A DNA stretch of 64,000 nucleotides from Ferribacterium limneticum (GCF_020510585.1 NZ_CP075190.1:2354001-2418000); one strand, 5' to 3'. Shown: positions 8,671-17,533, counted from the first letter of the stretch. Made by a program: numbers and translations. Notes: generated by a model from the sequence alone, not told the origin.

Positions 8671-8711
8671 GAAATAGTTTTTAATTTTCACGGTTTTTTC
8701 CGGTTGACCGT
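8671..8711 (-). repeat. Dispersed repeat, copy 3
   Basis: On the minus strand it reads ACGGTCAACCGGAAAAAACC and then an A/T-rich tail ending in TTTC. It lies just after the stop of the peroxiredoxin gene, at the end of the DUF1549 operon. Confidence 0.7.
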
Positions 8712-8723
8712 GGGAATGGAAAT

Positions 8724-9311
8724 TCAGCGGCTGGCGGCCAGCCCCTGAACGATGGTGAGCGCCTTGTCGACGTTTTCTGTGGGTGAAACGCCGCCGACCA
8801 CGCCGGCGACCCGCCCGTCGCTGCCGACCACGAAAGTGGTCCGCTCGGCGAAGTCGTGATCGATGTCGTTGCCACGCGTGTCCTTGCGGCCGCGTGTGGC
8901 GGTCCGGACATTGACGCCGTAGGACTTGGCGATCTTGCCATCGGCGTCGGAAGCGACGGCAATCTTGCCGGCGCAGAAGTCGGGATCGGCCGAGAAATTC
9001 TTAAGGCGGGCAATGCTGTCGAGCGAGACGCCGACGATCTGGGCGCCGGCGGCCTTGAAGCGCTCGTTCTTCTCGGCGAAGGTATGGGCCTGGATGTTGC
9101 AGCCATTGGTGTAGGCCGAGGGGTAGAAGTAGACGACGACCGGCCCCTTCTTGAGGTTGTCACGCAGGGCGAAGGTGAAGGCATTGCCGTTGAGCGCCGC
9201 CGCGGCCTGGAAATCCGGCGCGCTGTCGCCTTCGCTCAGGGCCATTGCCGGGCCGACCAGGGCCATGCCGAGCAAGGCGGTCAGCAGTCCCTGCTTGATT
9301 TGCGTTTTCAT
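8724..9311 (-). CDS. Exported peroxiredoxin (AhpC/TSA, BCP-like)
   Basis: 195 residues with a signal peptide (TALLGMALVGPAMA), so a periplasmic thiol peroxidase is likely. The peroxidatic centre is YFYPSAYTNGCNIQ with Thr68 and Cys71, the T-x-x-C pattern of the family; a further Cys in DPDFCAGK may be the resolving residue. ATRGRKDTRGNDIDHDFAERTT covers the conserved distal part. It is the last gene of the operon that starts with the DUF1549 protein, 28 bp after the cytochrome c4 gene. Being beside cytochromes suggests protection of a periplasmic redox reaction, which is inference. Confidence 0.85.
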   Translation of the reverse strand: MKTQIKQGLLTALLGMALVGPAMALSEGDSAPDFQAAAALNGNAFTFALRDNLKKGPVVVYFYPSAYTNGCNIQAHTFAEKNERFKAAGAQIVGVSLDSIARLKNFSADPDFCAGKIAVASDADGKIAKSYGVNVRTATRGRKDTRGNDIDHDFAERTTFVVGSDGRVAGVVGGVSPTENVDKALTIVQGLAASR

Positions 9312-9338
9312 GATGTTGTCTCTTTGGGGATGAAAAAA

Positions 9339-10001
9339 TCACAGCCCGGCGACGTAAGCCGCCAGCTGATCGATATCGTTGTCCGACAGCTGCCGGGCGA
9401 TGGCGTTCATGACGCCGCCCGGGCTGTTCCTGCGTTCGCCGGCCCGCCATTCAGCGAGCTGTTTGGTGACGTAGCGCCGGTGCTGGCCGGCCAGTCGCGG
9501 ATAGCTGGCATCGCCAACTTGCTGCCCCTGCCCGGCCTCGCCGTGGCAACTGGCGCAGGCCGGAATACCGCGCGCTGCGTCGCCCTGGACATAAAGCCGG
9601 CGCCCGAGCGGCGCTTCGCCGTCCTTCTCGCTGGCTATCTTCTGGCTGGCGAAATAGGCAAAGATGTCGGCGGCGTCGCGGTCGTTGAGGCTGCGCGCCA
9701 TGATGAACATGCTGTCGTTGTGACGCGCCCCGCTGCGAAAGTCGCGAATCTGCTTCATGAGGTAGGACGGTAACTGCCCGGCCAGTCGCGGAAACTTGCC
9801 GATGTTGCCAATGCCGTCCTCGATATCGTTGGCATTGCCGTCATGGCCGTGGCACTCCTGGCAGCGTTCGTCTTCCGCCTTGAGCTTGCCGGCGACTGGG
9901 TCGCCCTTGAACGTAGTGGCATTCCGGCTACCCTGCTGCGCGCCAACCGGCGTCGCCAGCACGAAGGCGATCGCCGCCACGATTAATACCTGAAGCCGCA
10001 T
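9339..10001 (-). CDS. Diheme cytochrome c (c4-like)
   Basis: 220 residues with signal peptide (LIVAAIAFVLATPVGA) and two heme c sites: CQECH at residues 47-51 and CASCH at 149-153. Each is followed by a c4-type half with PRLAGQ and a distal Met candidate (SMFIMARSLND, GVMNAIARQLSD). Such proteins carry electrons in the periplasm to terminal oxidases or from dehydrogenases. The gene starts 7 bp after the cytochrome c' gene and precedes the peroxiredoxin in the same operon, which suggests it accepts electrons from the DUF1549/DUF1501 system. Confidence 0.88.
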   Translation of the reverse strand: MRLQVLIVAAIAFVLATPVGAQQGSRNATTFKGDPVAGKLKAEDERCQECHGHDGNANDIEDGIGNIGKFPRLAGQLPSYLMKQIRDFRSGARHNDSMFIMARSLNDRDAADIFAYFASQKIASEKDGEAPLGRRLYVQGDAARGIPACASCHGEAGQGQQVGDASYPRLAGQHRRYVTKQLAEWRAGERRNSPGGVMNAIARQLSDNDIDQLAAYVAGL

Positions 10002-10007
10002 GCAGCC

Positions 10008-10391
10008 TCAGGATTTCTTGTAGAAGTTGTGGCATGACTTGCAGGCCCGCGACAGGTCGGAGGCCATGACATTGGCGCTGTCAAAATTCTTGCTGGCAAC
10101 GGATTTACCGATTTCGTCGATCAGTTGCCGGCTCTTTTTCGAAATATCCAGCGCATCCTGGGCATCGCCCTTGGCCGCGTAGAACGCCTCGATCTGGGCG
10201 AACATCGCCGACAGCTCCTGCGTATCGCCGGAAACGCCCTTGGCGTTCTTGATCGCGATATGGTTGGCGAGACTCTTGTTGCTGTCCTCGACATTCCGCA
10301 TGAAATCGTCGTCGATATCGATCTGGGCGGAGATGACGCTGCCGGCCACGGCCAGCAAGGTCACCCCCAACGCTACTAACTTGCGCATCAT
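10008..10391 (-). CDS. Cytochrome c'-like protein
   Basis: 127 residues with signal peptide (KLVALGVTLLAVAGSVISA) and one heme site CKSCH at 117-121, at the very C-terminus. That position and the helical, Ala-rich body are typical of the four-helix-bundle cytochrome c'/c556 group. These proteins bind small gases or pass electrons in the periplasm. It is the third gene of the DUF1549 operon. A second, longer member of the same group is at 47372-47836 in another sigma-54 operon. Confidence 0.82.
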   Translation of the reverse strand: MMRKLVALGVTLLAVAGSVISAQIDIDDDFMRNVEDSNKSLANHIAIKNAKGVSGDTQELSAMFAQIEAFYAAKGDAQDALDISKKSRQLIDEIGKSVASKNFDSANVMASDLSRACKSCHNFYKKS

Positions 10392-10458
10392 CTTTCCTGT
10401 GGGTCGAAATCAGGGAAACGCCGATGAATCCGGCTTGGTCAGCGTTTCCCCTGGGGGT

Positions 10459-11913
10459 TCAGGCGATCAGTTCCTTGATGACCTTGCCGTAAACCACGGT
10501 TGGGCGTTCGGATCGACCGTTGTTGAGGAAGGTCGTCTTCAGATGGTCGAGGCCGAGCAACTGCAGCACGGTGGCGTGCAGGTCGTAGGTATCGACCGCC
10601 TGCTCCTTGTCGGCGATCTGCAGGCCGATGTCGTCGGTCGCGCCGTAAGTGGTGCCGGCCTTGACGCCGCCGCCAGCCATCCACTGAGTGTAGCCCCAAG
10701 GATTATGGTCGCGGCCGCTGCCGGATTCGCCCCACGAGGTACGGCCGAATTCGGAGGCCCAGACGATGAGCGTCGTATCGAGCAGACCGCGCGCCTTGAG
10801 GTCGGCGAGCAGACCGGCGATTGGTTTGTCGACCATGCGTGCCTGGACGCCGTGGTTGCCGTCGAGATCGTTGTGGGCATCCCAGCTGCGACGTTCCTGA
10901 TCGGAAATGTTTTCCGGGTGGCCGGACACGACCTGGATGAAGCGCACGCCACGTTCGACCAGACGGCGGGCACGCAGCAGGACTTGACCATAGCTTTCGC
11001 TGGTTTTGTCGTCGATGCCATAGAGCTTCCTGGTCGCTTCGGATTCGCCGCTGATATCGACCGCTTCCGGCGCTGCACGCTGCATGCGGTCGGCCAGTTC
11101 GTAGGACTGCAGACGAGCGCGCAGTTCAGTGTCTTCCGGACGGCGGTCGGCACCGATGTTGTTGAGCGTCTTCAGTAGATCAAGCGAGCCGCGTTGCTGG
11201 GCGGCTGTGCGCAGGTCCGGACGTTCGAGGTAAAGAATCGGCGAATCGCCCGGACGGAATGGGGTGCCCTGATAGACAGCCGGCAGGAAGCCGGAGCTCC
11301 AGTTGACCGAGCCGGCCTGCGGCTCGCGATCGCCGTTGTAGAGCACGACGTAGGACGGCAGGTTGGGATTGTTCGAGCCGAGCGCCCAGTTGACCCACGC
11401 GCCGAGCGACGGCCGGCCCGGATTAACGTCACCGGTATTGAGCTTGAGAATGGAGATGTCGTGCGTTGCCCCGACGGTCACGCTGGACTTGATGAAAGCC
11501 ATCTTGTCGGCATGCTCGGCCAGGTTGGGCAGCAGGTTGGAGAACCAGGCACCGCTTTCGCCATGCTGTTTCCAGGTCCGCTGATTGGAGACGAAGAGCT
11601 TGCCGACGCCGCCCTGGGTACTGGTCTTGATGCCCTTGAGGAAGGAGGCAGGCACCGGCTGACCGGCCAGCCTGACGAGTTCCGGCTTGTAGTCGAAGAG
11701 GTCAAGCGTTGAGGGCGCACCGTTCTGGTGGAGCCAGATCACCGACTTGATCTTGCTCGGAAAATGCGGCGACTTGGGGGCCAGCGGGTCAGCCAGTTCG
11801 GCCGCGAGGGCCGAGCCGATGAAGCCGACACCGGGGATGAAGCCCGCCGCTGCAGCCGCGCCGCCCAGGCCGAGGCCGGTCTGGATGAGGAATTTACGAC
11901 GATTGAGTGACAT
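10459..11913 (-). CDS. DUF1501 protein (alkaline phosphatase/sulfatase superfamily), Tat-exported
   Basis: 484 residues beginning with a twin-arginine signal (NRRKFLIQTGLGLGGAAAAA), so it is exported folded. The body follows the DUF1501 family: KSVIWLHQNGAPSTLDLFDY near the start, ATHDISILKLNTGD, DNRP-less middle, and VWASEFGRTSWGESGSGRDH near residue 390, which includes likely metal ligands of the alkaline-phosphatase-like fold. DUF1501 genes are typically found next to DUF1549/DUF1553 genes, mostly in Planctomycetes, and that arrangement is seen here (34 bp gap). The biochemical function of the family is not established; a hydrolase or redox partner is guesswork. Confidence 0.87.
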   Translation of the reverse strand: MSLNRRKFLIQTGLGLGGAAAAAGFIPGVGFIGSALAAELADPLAPKSPHFPSKIKSVIWLHQNGAPSTLDLFDYKPELVRLAGQPVPASFLKGIKTSTQGGVGKLFVSNQRTWKQHGESGAWFSNLLPNLAEHADKMAFIKSSVTVGATHDISILKLNTGDVNPGRPSLGAWVNWALGSNNPNLPSYVVLYNGDREPQAGSVNWSSGFLPAVYQGTPFRPGDSPILYLERPDLRTAAQQRGSLDLLKTLNNIGADRRPEDTELRARLQSYELADRMQRAAPEAVDISGESEATRKLYGIDDKTSESYGQVLLRARRLVERGVRFIQVVSGHPENISDQERRSWDAHNDLDGNHGVQARMVDKPIAGLLADLKARGLLDTTLIVWASEFGRTSWGESGSGRDHNPWGYTQWMAGGGVKAGTTYGATDDIGLQIADKEQAVDTYDLHATVLQLLGLDHLKTTFLNNGRSERPTVVYGKVIKELIA

Positions 11914-11946
11914 GTTGTTTTCCTTGTTGCGTTGTCAGGGGTTGGA

Positions 11947-14298
11947 TTAGAAGCGGTAGGCAAAGTCGTTGGAGTTGGCCACGGCGTGCACCAGATCGAC
12001 GAAGGCAGCGGCGCGCACCGGGTTGAGGCCGGCCGGATTCCTGACGCCGATCGGCACGGCGGCCTGGAAGGTGCCGCCACTGCTGGCGAATTTCTGCTGG
12101 ACGGCAGCTTCACCCTTGACCAGGAAGTCCTTGAGCGCAGCCTTTTCTTCCTTGCTCGGTTCGCGCGAGAAAAGGATCTGGTAGAGACGGCTGATCTGGG
12201 CCGATTCGTCCTTGCCGGCTTCGTTGATGACACGGCCAGCCAGCGCCTGAGACCAATTGACGATGATCTCGCTGTTGAACAGCGTCAGCGCCTGCAACGG
12301 CGTCGTCGTCACGTCGCGCTTGTGGTGCGCCTGCGACGGGTTGGCCGGGTCGAAGTTCTGGAGCAGCGGATACGGCAGGCTGCGCCGGCTGAAGATATAG
12401 ACGCTGCGGCGATTCCAGTCGGCCTTGTCCTTCGAGATGGTCCATGCACGGTTGCCGTCGAAATCGGCCGGGCCGAGGTTCTGGGTGCTGGCGACAGGCG
12501 GGAAAACGGACGGACCGCCGACCACGTCGTTGAGCTGACCGGAGGCATAAAGCAGCGTATCGCGGATCTCTTCAGCTTCCAGACGCTTGCGCGGATAGAC
12601 AGCGAGCAGCTTGTTCTGCGGATCGGCCTTGGCCACTTCCGGACGCTCGGCCGACGACTGGCGATAGACGCTGGAGAGCAGGATATCGCGATGCAGTTTC
12701 TTGATGCTCCAGCCCTTCTCGACGAAATTGGCGGCCAGATAGTCGAGCAATTCCGGGTTGGTCGGCTTCTCGCCGGCCCGGCCGAAATCGCTCAGACTGG
12801 CAACGATGCCCTTGTCGAAATACTGGCTCCACACGCGGTTCACATAAACGCGAGCAGTCAGCGGATTGGTCGGGCTGGCCAGCCAGCCAGCCAGTGCGGT
12901 GCGGCGACCGGATGAATTGGCGGTCGGCTTGATGTCGACCTTGTCGCCACCCCACAGCGCGGGAATGGCCGGCTGGACTTCGTCGGTCGGGCGTTCATGA
13001 ATACCGGCAAAGCGCACGAAGGTCGGCGGTGAATCGGTATGACCCAGTTCGGTCGCGGCCGTGTAGAAGGCAGAACCGCCATTCGGACGCTGGTCGTCGA
13101 ACTTGCGCAGCTCCTTTTGCAGGCGGTCGTATTCTTTCCAGGCAGTAACCTTGTCCGGCGAATGATCCTCGCGCTCCTTGCTTTCAGCGGCCAGGCGCAG
13201 ATAGCCGGCAACGCCATCATTGGTTTCGGCAACGACCGTCTTGTGCCGGTGGTTAACCCAGCGATCGAGCGCATTCCAGTCTTTTTCCGGCTTGAATATC
13301 GACTCTCGGCTATCGGTCAGGTAACGCTCTTTCTGGTACTTGACGCCGACTTCGCGGTACTGGTCGAGGATCTGTTTCTGGGCATCGCGGACGCCCTTGA
13401 CCGTCGCATCGTATTTCGCCTTCTGCTCGGTGTATTTTTTGTCCCAGAAACTCTCCGAGCCCTTGGCCAGCGGCGTGCGCCAGTCGAAAGACGTGTTGGC
13501 GAAGAAAGCCTGCAGCGAGAAGTAGTCCTTCTGCGTCAGCTTGTCCGACTTGTGGTTGTGGCAGCGGGCGCAACCGGTCGTCGAGGCGAGGAAGGTCTCG
13601 CCGATGTTGTCGGTGATGTCGGTGGTGATCTGGTACTTGCGCTGTACCAGATCGCGGGAATTGGAGTTGTCCGGATAGTTGGCCAGGTAGCCGGTGGCAA
13701 TCTTCGCTTCCTGGCTGTTCGGGTAAAGCTCGTCGCCCGCCAGTTGTTCCTTGATGAAGCGGTCGTACGGCTTGTCCTGGTTGAAGGCGGTGATGACGTA
13801 ATCGCGGTAACGCCAGCTATTGGCCCGCGTCTGGTCGTTCTGGAAACCCGAGCTATCGGCATAGCGGGCCAGATCGAGCCAGCGACGACCCTGTCGCTCG
13901 CCGTAGTGATGCGAGGCGAGCAGACGGTCGACCAGCTTTTCGTAGGCCTCCGGCGACTTGTCATTGACGAAGGCCTTGACCTCCTCCGGCGTCGGCAGCA
14001 GGCCCCAGGCATCGAGCGTGGCGCGACGGATGAAGGTGGCGCGGTCGGTGTCGGCTGACGGCTTGAGGTTGTTGGCTTCCAGTTGCGCCAGGATGAAGGC
14101 ATCGATCGGTGAGCGCACCCAGCTCTTGTTGGCTACCGCCGGCACCGCCGGTTTCTGGACGACCTCATAGGGCGACCAGCGCTTGGCGGATTTGGCCACG
14201 ACCGCCTCCGGGCTGGCACTCTTGTCGGCATCGGCCGCGATCGCAAACACGCTCGTAAAGCACGAGAGCACCGCGAGATATGCAATTTTCTTCTTCAT
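11947..14298 (-). CDS. DUF1549/DUF1553 protein with a heme c site
   Basis: The start at 14298 (MKKKIAYLAVLSCFTSVFAIAA) is chosen over an upstream in-frame ATG because it gives a signal peptide and has GGAG in front; the product is 783 residues. DUF1549 (about residues 60-270) contains SPIDAFILAQLE and RWLDLARYADSSGFQND; DUF1553 fills the C-terminal part (NPLTARVYVNRVWSQYFDKG; LEAEEIRDTLLYASGQL). A heme site CARCH lies at residues 243-247. The pair with DUF1501 is a planctomycete hallmark and unusual for a betaproteobacterium. A sigma-54 promoter at 14386-14401 drives the five-gene operon. The role is unknown; periplasmic redox processing is likely because of the heme and downstream cytochromes. 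Confidence 0.88.
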   Translation of the reverse strand: MKKKIAYLAVLSCFTSVFAIAADADKSASPEAVVAKSAKRWSPYEVVQKPAVPAVANKSWVRSPIDAFILAQLEANNLKPSADTDRATFIRRATLDAWGLLPTPEEVKAFVNDKSPEAYEKLVDRLLASHHYGERQGRRWLDLARYADSSGFQNDQTRANSWRYRDYVITAFNQDKPYDRFIKEQLAGDELYPNSQEAKIATGYLANYPDNSNSRDLVQRKYQITTDITDNIGETFLASTTGCARCHNHKSDKLTQKDYFSLQAFFANTSFDWRTPLAKGSESFWDKKYTEQKAKYDATVKGVRDAQKQILDQYREVGVKYQKERYLTDSRESIFKPEKDWNALDRWVNHRHKTVVAETNDGVAGYLRLAAESKEREDHSPDKVTAWKEYDRLQKELRKFDDQRPNGGSAFYTAATELGHTDSPPTFVRFAGIHERPTDEVQPAIPALWGGDKVDIKPTANSSGRRTALAGWLASPTNPLTARVYVNRVWSQYFDKGIVASLSDFGRAGEKPTNPELLDYLAANFVEKGWSIKKLHRDILLSSVYRQSSAERPEVAKADPQNKLLAVYPRKRLEAEEIRDTLLYASGQLNDVVGGPSVFPPVASTQNLGPADFDGNRAWTISKDKADWNRRSVYIFSRRSLPYPLLQNFDPANPSQAHHKRDVTTTPLQALTLFNSEIIVNWSQALAGRVINEAGKDESAQISRLYQILFSREPSKEEKAALKDFLVKGEAAVQQKFASSGGTFQAAVPIGVRNPAGLNPVRAAAFVDLVHAVANSNDFAYRF

Positions 14299-14385
14299 GA
14301 ACCACTCCAGACGAGATATCAAAAGACCACCCCAAGGCCATTCGAACCAGAACTCCCCGGCCGAACGATCGGATGGACTTCGTTC

Positions 14386-14401
14386 AGCAACCGCCATGCC
14401 A
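14386..14401 (-). promoter_or_regulatory. Sigma-54 promoter of the DUF1549-cytochrome-peroxiredoxin operon
   Basis: On the minus strand TGGCATGGCGGTTGCT: one mismatch from the TGGCACG-N4-TTGCW consensus, with GG and GC 10 bases apart. The DUF1549 start is about 90 bp downstream. Confidence 0.68.
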
Positions 14402-14418
14402 CGTTAAAAAACACCCCT

Positions 14419-14447
14419 CCGGCAGGCCGAAAATTTGGCCAAATATG
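14419..14447 (+). repeat. Degenerate copy of the dispersed repeat
   Basis: CCGGCAGGCCGAAAATTTGG continuing CCAAATAT keeps the AAATTTGGCCAAA half, but the CGGTCAACCGG half is altered. Confidence 0.4.
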
Positions 14448-14535
14448 CGATCTAAGCAATTGATACCTATGCATTAATTTTTGTGGCCAACGAGCATCCG
14501 CCCGATCTCGAGCCGCGGATCCATCGGGAAGCGGA

Positions 14536-14576
14536 CTGCTCGTACGGCAGCAGACAGCCCCTGCTTCTGCTGCCGT
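14536..14576. promoter_or_regulatory. Candidate activator sites between divergent sigma-54 promoters (left)
   Basis: CTGCTCGTACGGCAGCAG at 14536-14553 overlaps a 10-bp inverted repeat ACGGCAGCAG/CTGCTGCCGT (14544-14553 and 14567-14576). The site is about 136 bp upstream of the minus-strand -24 element at 14400. The 14299-14944 interval contains no convincing gene. Confidence 0.45.
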
Positions 14577-14653
14577 GGAAACACCTGACTGCTGCTTATG
14601 CGTTCGCCTTGATCCGGACACCCGGCAGTGGCTGCACGCGCCCCGGATGGTCA

Positions 14654-14687
14654 TTTCAAATTTGGCCAAAATTTCCGGTTGACCGTA
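14654..14687 (-). repeat. Dispersed repeat, copy 4, inside a 12-bp inverted repeat
   Basis: Full-length copy: on the minus strand TACGGTCAACCGGAAATTTT, then GGCCAAATTTGAAA. It is enclosed by perfect 12-bp inverted arms, GGCAGTGGCTGC at 14624-14635 and GCAGCCACTGCC at 14694-14705. Confidence 0.8.
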
Positions 14688-14738
14688 GAACTCGCAGCCA
14701 CTGCCCGCTCGGCAGCTCGCCGCAATCCACAGGCGATA

Positions 14739-14758
14739 GCTGCTGCGTACGAAGCAGC
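14739..14758. promoter_or_regulatory. Candidate activator site (right) for the porin-transporter promoter
   Basis: GCTGCTGCGTACGAAGCAGC, 73-92 bp upstream of the -24 element at 14831. In opposite orientation it matches the site at 14536 (CTGCT-CGTACG-CAGCAG core), as expected for two divergent promoters. Confidence 0.48.
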
Positions 14759-14830
14759 CCTGCCTCGTGCGGTGCACCAATAGCGGCGCCAAAAAACGCA
14801 CAACAATCAATAAATCAATCACTTACCAAG

Positions 14831-14846
14831 TGGCACGGTCTGTGCC
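14831..14846 (+). promoter_or_regulatory. Sigma-54 promoter of the porin-ABC transporter operon
   Basis: TGGCACGGTCTGTGCC: perfect -24 half, GG and GC 10 bases apart, -12 half GTGCC instead of TTGCW. The porin GTG start lies about 100 bp downstream. Confidence 0.58.
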
Positions 14847-14944
14847 AATGGTTTAGCAGCAGCCGAGCCGGTTTTCCGTGTCTCGGCGAGCACCACGACC
14901 AACAGGGGCGGAATGCCATAAACAATGACCGGGAGTAATTAGTA

Positions 14945-16441
14945 GTGAAATATCCAAGAAAAAAATATCTTGCTGCCGCCATCGGCGCAGCCTTGATGAG
15001 CCTGGCCAGTGGGGCCGGTGCAGCTGGCCCCAGTACCGAAGAGTTGCTCAAGCAGTTGTCCGCACTAAAAGCCACGGTTGAGGCTTTGCAAAAGCAGGTC
15101 AAGGATCAGGGCGAGACGCTCGAAAAAACCCGCGAAGTCATTCCCCAGGGCGCTGAAATCGCCACGACGCAGGACGTGGAAGGGGTCCGCTCGCAGCTCG
15201 AGGATTACAAATACGACTCGGCCCGCAACCGGGAATACAAGACGGCCCTCTCCTCGCGCGGCCTGACCATCGGCGGGACGCTGACCGGCAGTTACACCAG
15301 TTCGACCGAGGCCAGCGCATCGTCCGCCAACAACCCACGCGGCGAAGGGGCGGAAACCTCCTTCGGCGTCAGTGCGACGCTGTCCTTCGCCGGCAACCTC
15401 TATCGCGACTACGCCGAGGGACGCAATCTCGACTACCGCCTGGCCTTCGCCTACAGCAATCCCAAACTGGCCAACAACGGTTCAACGAACACGACAGGCC
15501 AGGGCGACAGCGTCGTGCGCATGACCGACGCCTACATCCAGTACAAGGTATTGCCCGACACCGGCGCGCTGGAAGAACCCAAGCTCACGGCCACCTTCGG
15601 CCAGCAGAAGATTCCGTTCGGTCTTGAAGGCCAGGTTTCCGATGAACTGAAGCCGACGGTGTCGACTGCCCAGTTCCTCGGCGAATCCGCCCTCAACAAC
15701 ATCGGCAAGCGGCAGATCGGCCTGATTTTCCGCGGCGACGTGTTTCCAGAAGCTGACTATGGCTTCAATTACCGCGCCCCAATCGTTGAATACGCCTTCG
15801 GCGTAGTGAATGGCAACGGTGCCAACACGGCTGACGACAATTCCCGCAAGGACTACCTGGGCCGCCTCACCTTCACGGTTCCCGCCGATTACAACAGCTG
15901 GTTACGACAACTCAAATTCGGCCTGTCCTATTACGACGGCCGCAAGATCCTGACCAACAACGCCGCCACACCCGGTCTGGTCATCGATGCCGGCAAATCG
16001 GTTCGCCGCGGCCTTGATGTCTCGTACAACCACAACCCGATCGGTATTACCTACGAACTGGCGGACGGCTCGGACGATGAACTACTGACTGCCGCTCAGG
16101 CCGTCACCAACAAGAACACCAGGCGCGTCAACAGGCGGGGCCAGGTTCTGACGCTGTTCTACAACTTCGGCGACATAGCCCAGTGGTCGAAGAACCTGAA
16201 CAACGTCGGCAAGTTCGACGACTACTGGCCGACCACCTCGCAGGTCTATTACCGCTACGACACCTGGGATCAGAACCGTGATGTCGCCGGTGATGTAAGC
16301 CTGAAGCAGACCGTCGGCTACAACCTGTTCTTCGCCCAAACCACCAAATTCCAGATCGGGGCCACCCGGACGCAATACGACAAGGGTCTCGCCAAGCCCA
16401 ATGCCTGGGATGTCACCGCTCAATTCCAGTACGGCTTTTGA
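14945..16441 (+). CDS. Outer-membrane porin with N-terminal coiled coil
   Basis: A GTG start at 14945, 9 bp after GGGAG, gives 498 residues with signal peptide (YLAAAIGAALMSLASGAGA). Residues 30-65 (ELLKQLSALKATVEALQKQV) form a short coiled coil, as in porins anchored at the periplasmic side. The rest alternates like beta strands (LTIGGTLTGSYTSS; RLAFAYSNPK) and ends in the aromatic residue of WDVTAQFQYGF, the outer-membrane insertion signal. It is followed 28 bp later by the binding protein of an ABC importer, so it probably lets that importer's substrate through the outer membrane. No precise porin family is assigned. Confidence 0.8.
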   Translation: MKYPRKKYLAAAIGAALMSLASGAGAAGPSTEELLKQLSALKATVEALQKQVKDQGETLEKTREVIPQGAEIATTQDVEGVRSQLEDYKYDSARNREYKTALSSRGLTIGGTLTGSYTSSTEASASSANNPRGEGAETSFGVSATLSFAGNLYRDYAEGRNLDYRLAFAYSNPKLANNGSTNTTGQGDSVVRMTDAYIQYKVLPDTGALEEPKLTATFGQQKIPFGLEGQVSDELKPTVSTAQFLGESALNNIGKRQIGLIFRGDVFPEADYGFNYRAPIVEYAFGVVNGNGANTADDNSRKDYLGRLTFTVPADYNSWLRQLKFGLSYYDGRKILTNNAATPGLVIDAGKSVRRGLDVSYNHNPIGITYELADGSDDELLTAAQAVTNKNTRRVNRRGQVLTLFYNFGDIAQWSKNLNNVGKFDDYWPTTSQVYYRYDTWDQNRDVAGDVSLKQTVGYNLFFAQTTKFQIGATRTQYDKGLAKPNAWDVTAQFQYGF

Positions 16442-16468
16442 TTCGCCCCCGATAACCGAAAGACCATC

Positions 16469-17533
16469 ATGAAAAAATTTGTTTCACTCATTGCCACCGC
16501 GTTGATTGCCATTGGCCTGCCTTTGGCAGCCCAGGCTCAGGAAAATCCCAAAGTCGTCCGCATCGCCTTCTCCGGCGCCGGTGTCGGCGGCAAACCGGCA
16601 TCCTCTGGCGGCGCTCTCGCTACCGCCCACCAGCGCGGCATTCTGGAAAAGGAATTCGCCAAGGACGGTATCAAGGTTGAATGGTCCTTCTTTGTTGGCG
16701 CTGGTCCGGCCACCAACGAAGCCCTGGCGCTCAAGAAGATCGACTTCGCCACGCAAGGCGACCTGCCGCTCGTCGTTGCCCGGGCCAACGGGCTACGCAC
16801 CCGCATCCTGCTGTCGGGTTCCCGGTTCAGCCGCAACTATGTGGTGGTCCCTACGTCGTCGACTATCCAGAGCCTGGAAGACCTGCGCGGCAAGAAGCTG
16901 ACCGTGCAAAAGGGAACATCCGGCCAACTGACCCTTAACCGCCTACTGGAAAAAGCCGGCCTGAAGGAAACCGACTTGAGAGTCATCGACATGATCGGCG
17001 ATTCGCAAAAAGCGGCGCTATCGACTGGCGACGTTGATGCAGCCCTTCAGTCCTCGACTGACCTCGTTGTCCGTGGCCTGGTCCGCCGCATCTACAAGGT
17101 TGAAGATCCCAAGTTGACAGCGCCGTCGCAAATCTGGGTGTCTGAAGAATTCGAGGCAAAGTACCCGCATATCGTCCAGCGCTTTGTTACTACGCTGGTT
17201 CGCGAATCGGCCTGGGTCTCCGACGAGAAAAACCGCGACGAAATATTCCGCCTGTTTGCCAAGACCGGCAACCCGTATTCCGACTACAAGGAAGATTACA
17301 AGGGTACCGAATTGCGTGACCGCTTCAGCCCGCTGCTTGATGAGTACTACACGAACAGCCTGGCCAAATCGATTGGCGAAGTGAAGCATTTCCGCTTTGC
17401 CCGTCGCGACGCACAGATTGAAGGCTGGGTCGAACCGAAGTATCTGCAGACTGCCTTGAAGGAACTGAAACTCGAAGGCTACTGGGATGAGTTCGACGCC
17501 GATGGCAAGCGCAAGAAGGCCGCCGGCAAGTAA
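16469..17533 (+). CDS. Sulfonate/taurine/nitrate-type ABC transporter binding protein
   Basis: 354 residues with signal peptide (LIATALIAIGLPLAAQA). The NMT1/SsuA-like fold is seen in KVVRIAFSGAGVGGKP, FFVGAGPATNEALALKKIDFATQGDLPLV and SLEDLRGKKLTVQKGTSGQL, which is the usual sulfonate-binding pattern. The ligand cannot be read from sequence; this superfamily also covers nitrate, taurine and thiamine precursors. It lies between a porin and the permease genes in one sigma-54 operon. A hairpin at 17554-17592 and a repeat copy separate it from the permeases, which may reduce downstream expression. Confidence 0.86.
   Translation: MKKFVSLIATALIAIGLPLAAQAQENPKVVRIAFSGAGVGGKPASSGGALATAHQRGILEKEFAKDGIKVEWSFFVGAGPATNEALALKKIDFATQGDLPLVVARANGLRTRILLSGSRFSRNYVVVPTSSTIQSLEDLRGKKLTVQKGTSGQLTLNRLLEKAGLKETDLRVIDMIGDSQKAALSTGDVDAALQSSTDLVVRGLVRRIYKVEDPKLTAPSQIWVSEEFEAKYPHIVQRFVTTLVRESAWVSDEKNRDEIFRLFAKTGNPYSDYKEDYKGTELRDRFSPLLDEYYTNSLAKSIGEVKHFRFARRDAQIEGWVEPKYLQTALKELKLEGYWDEFDADGKRKKAAGK

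Noticed and set aside
14483..14938. Open frame of 151 codons before the porin
   Set aside because: It runs through the dispersed repeat, the palindromes and the sigma-54 promoter and lacks a start signal.
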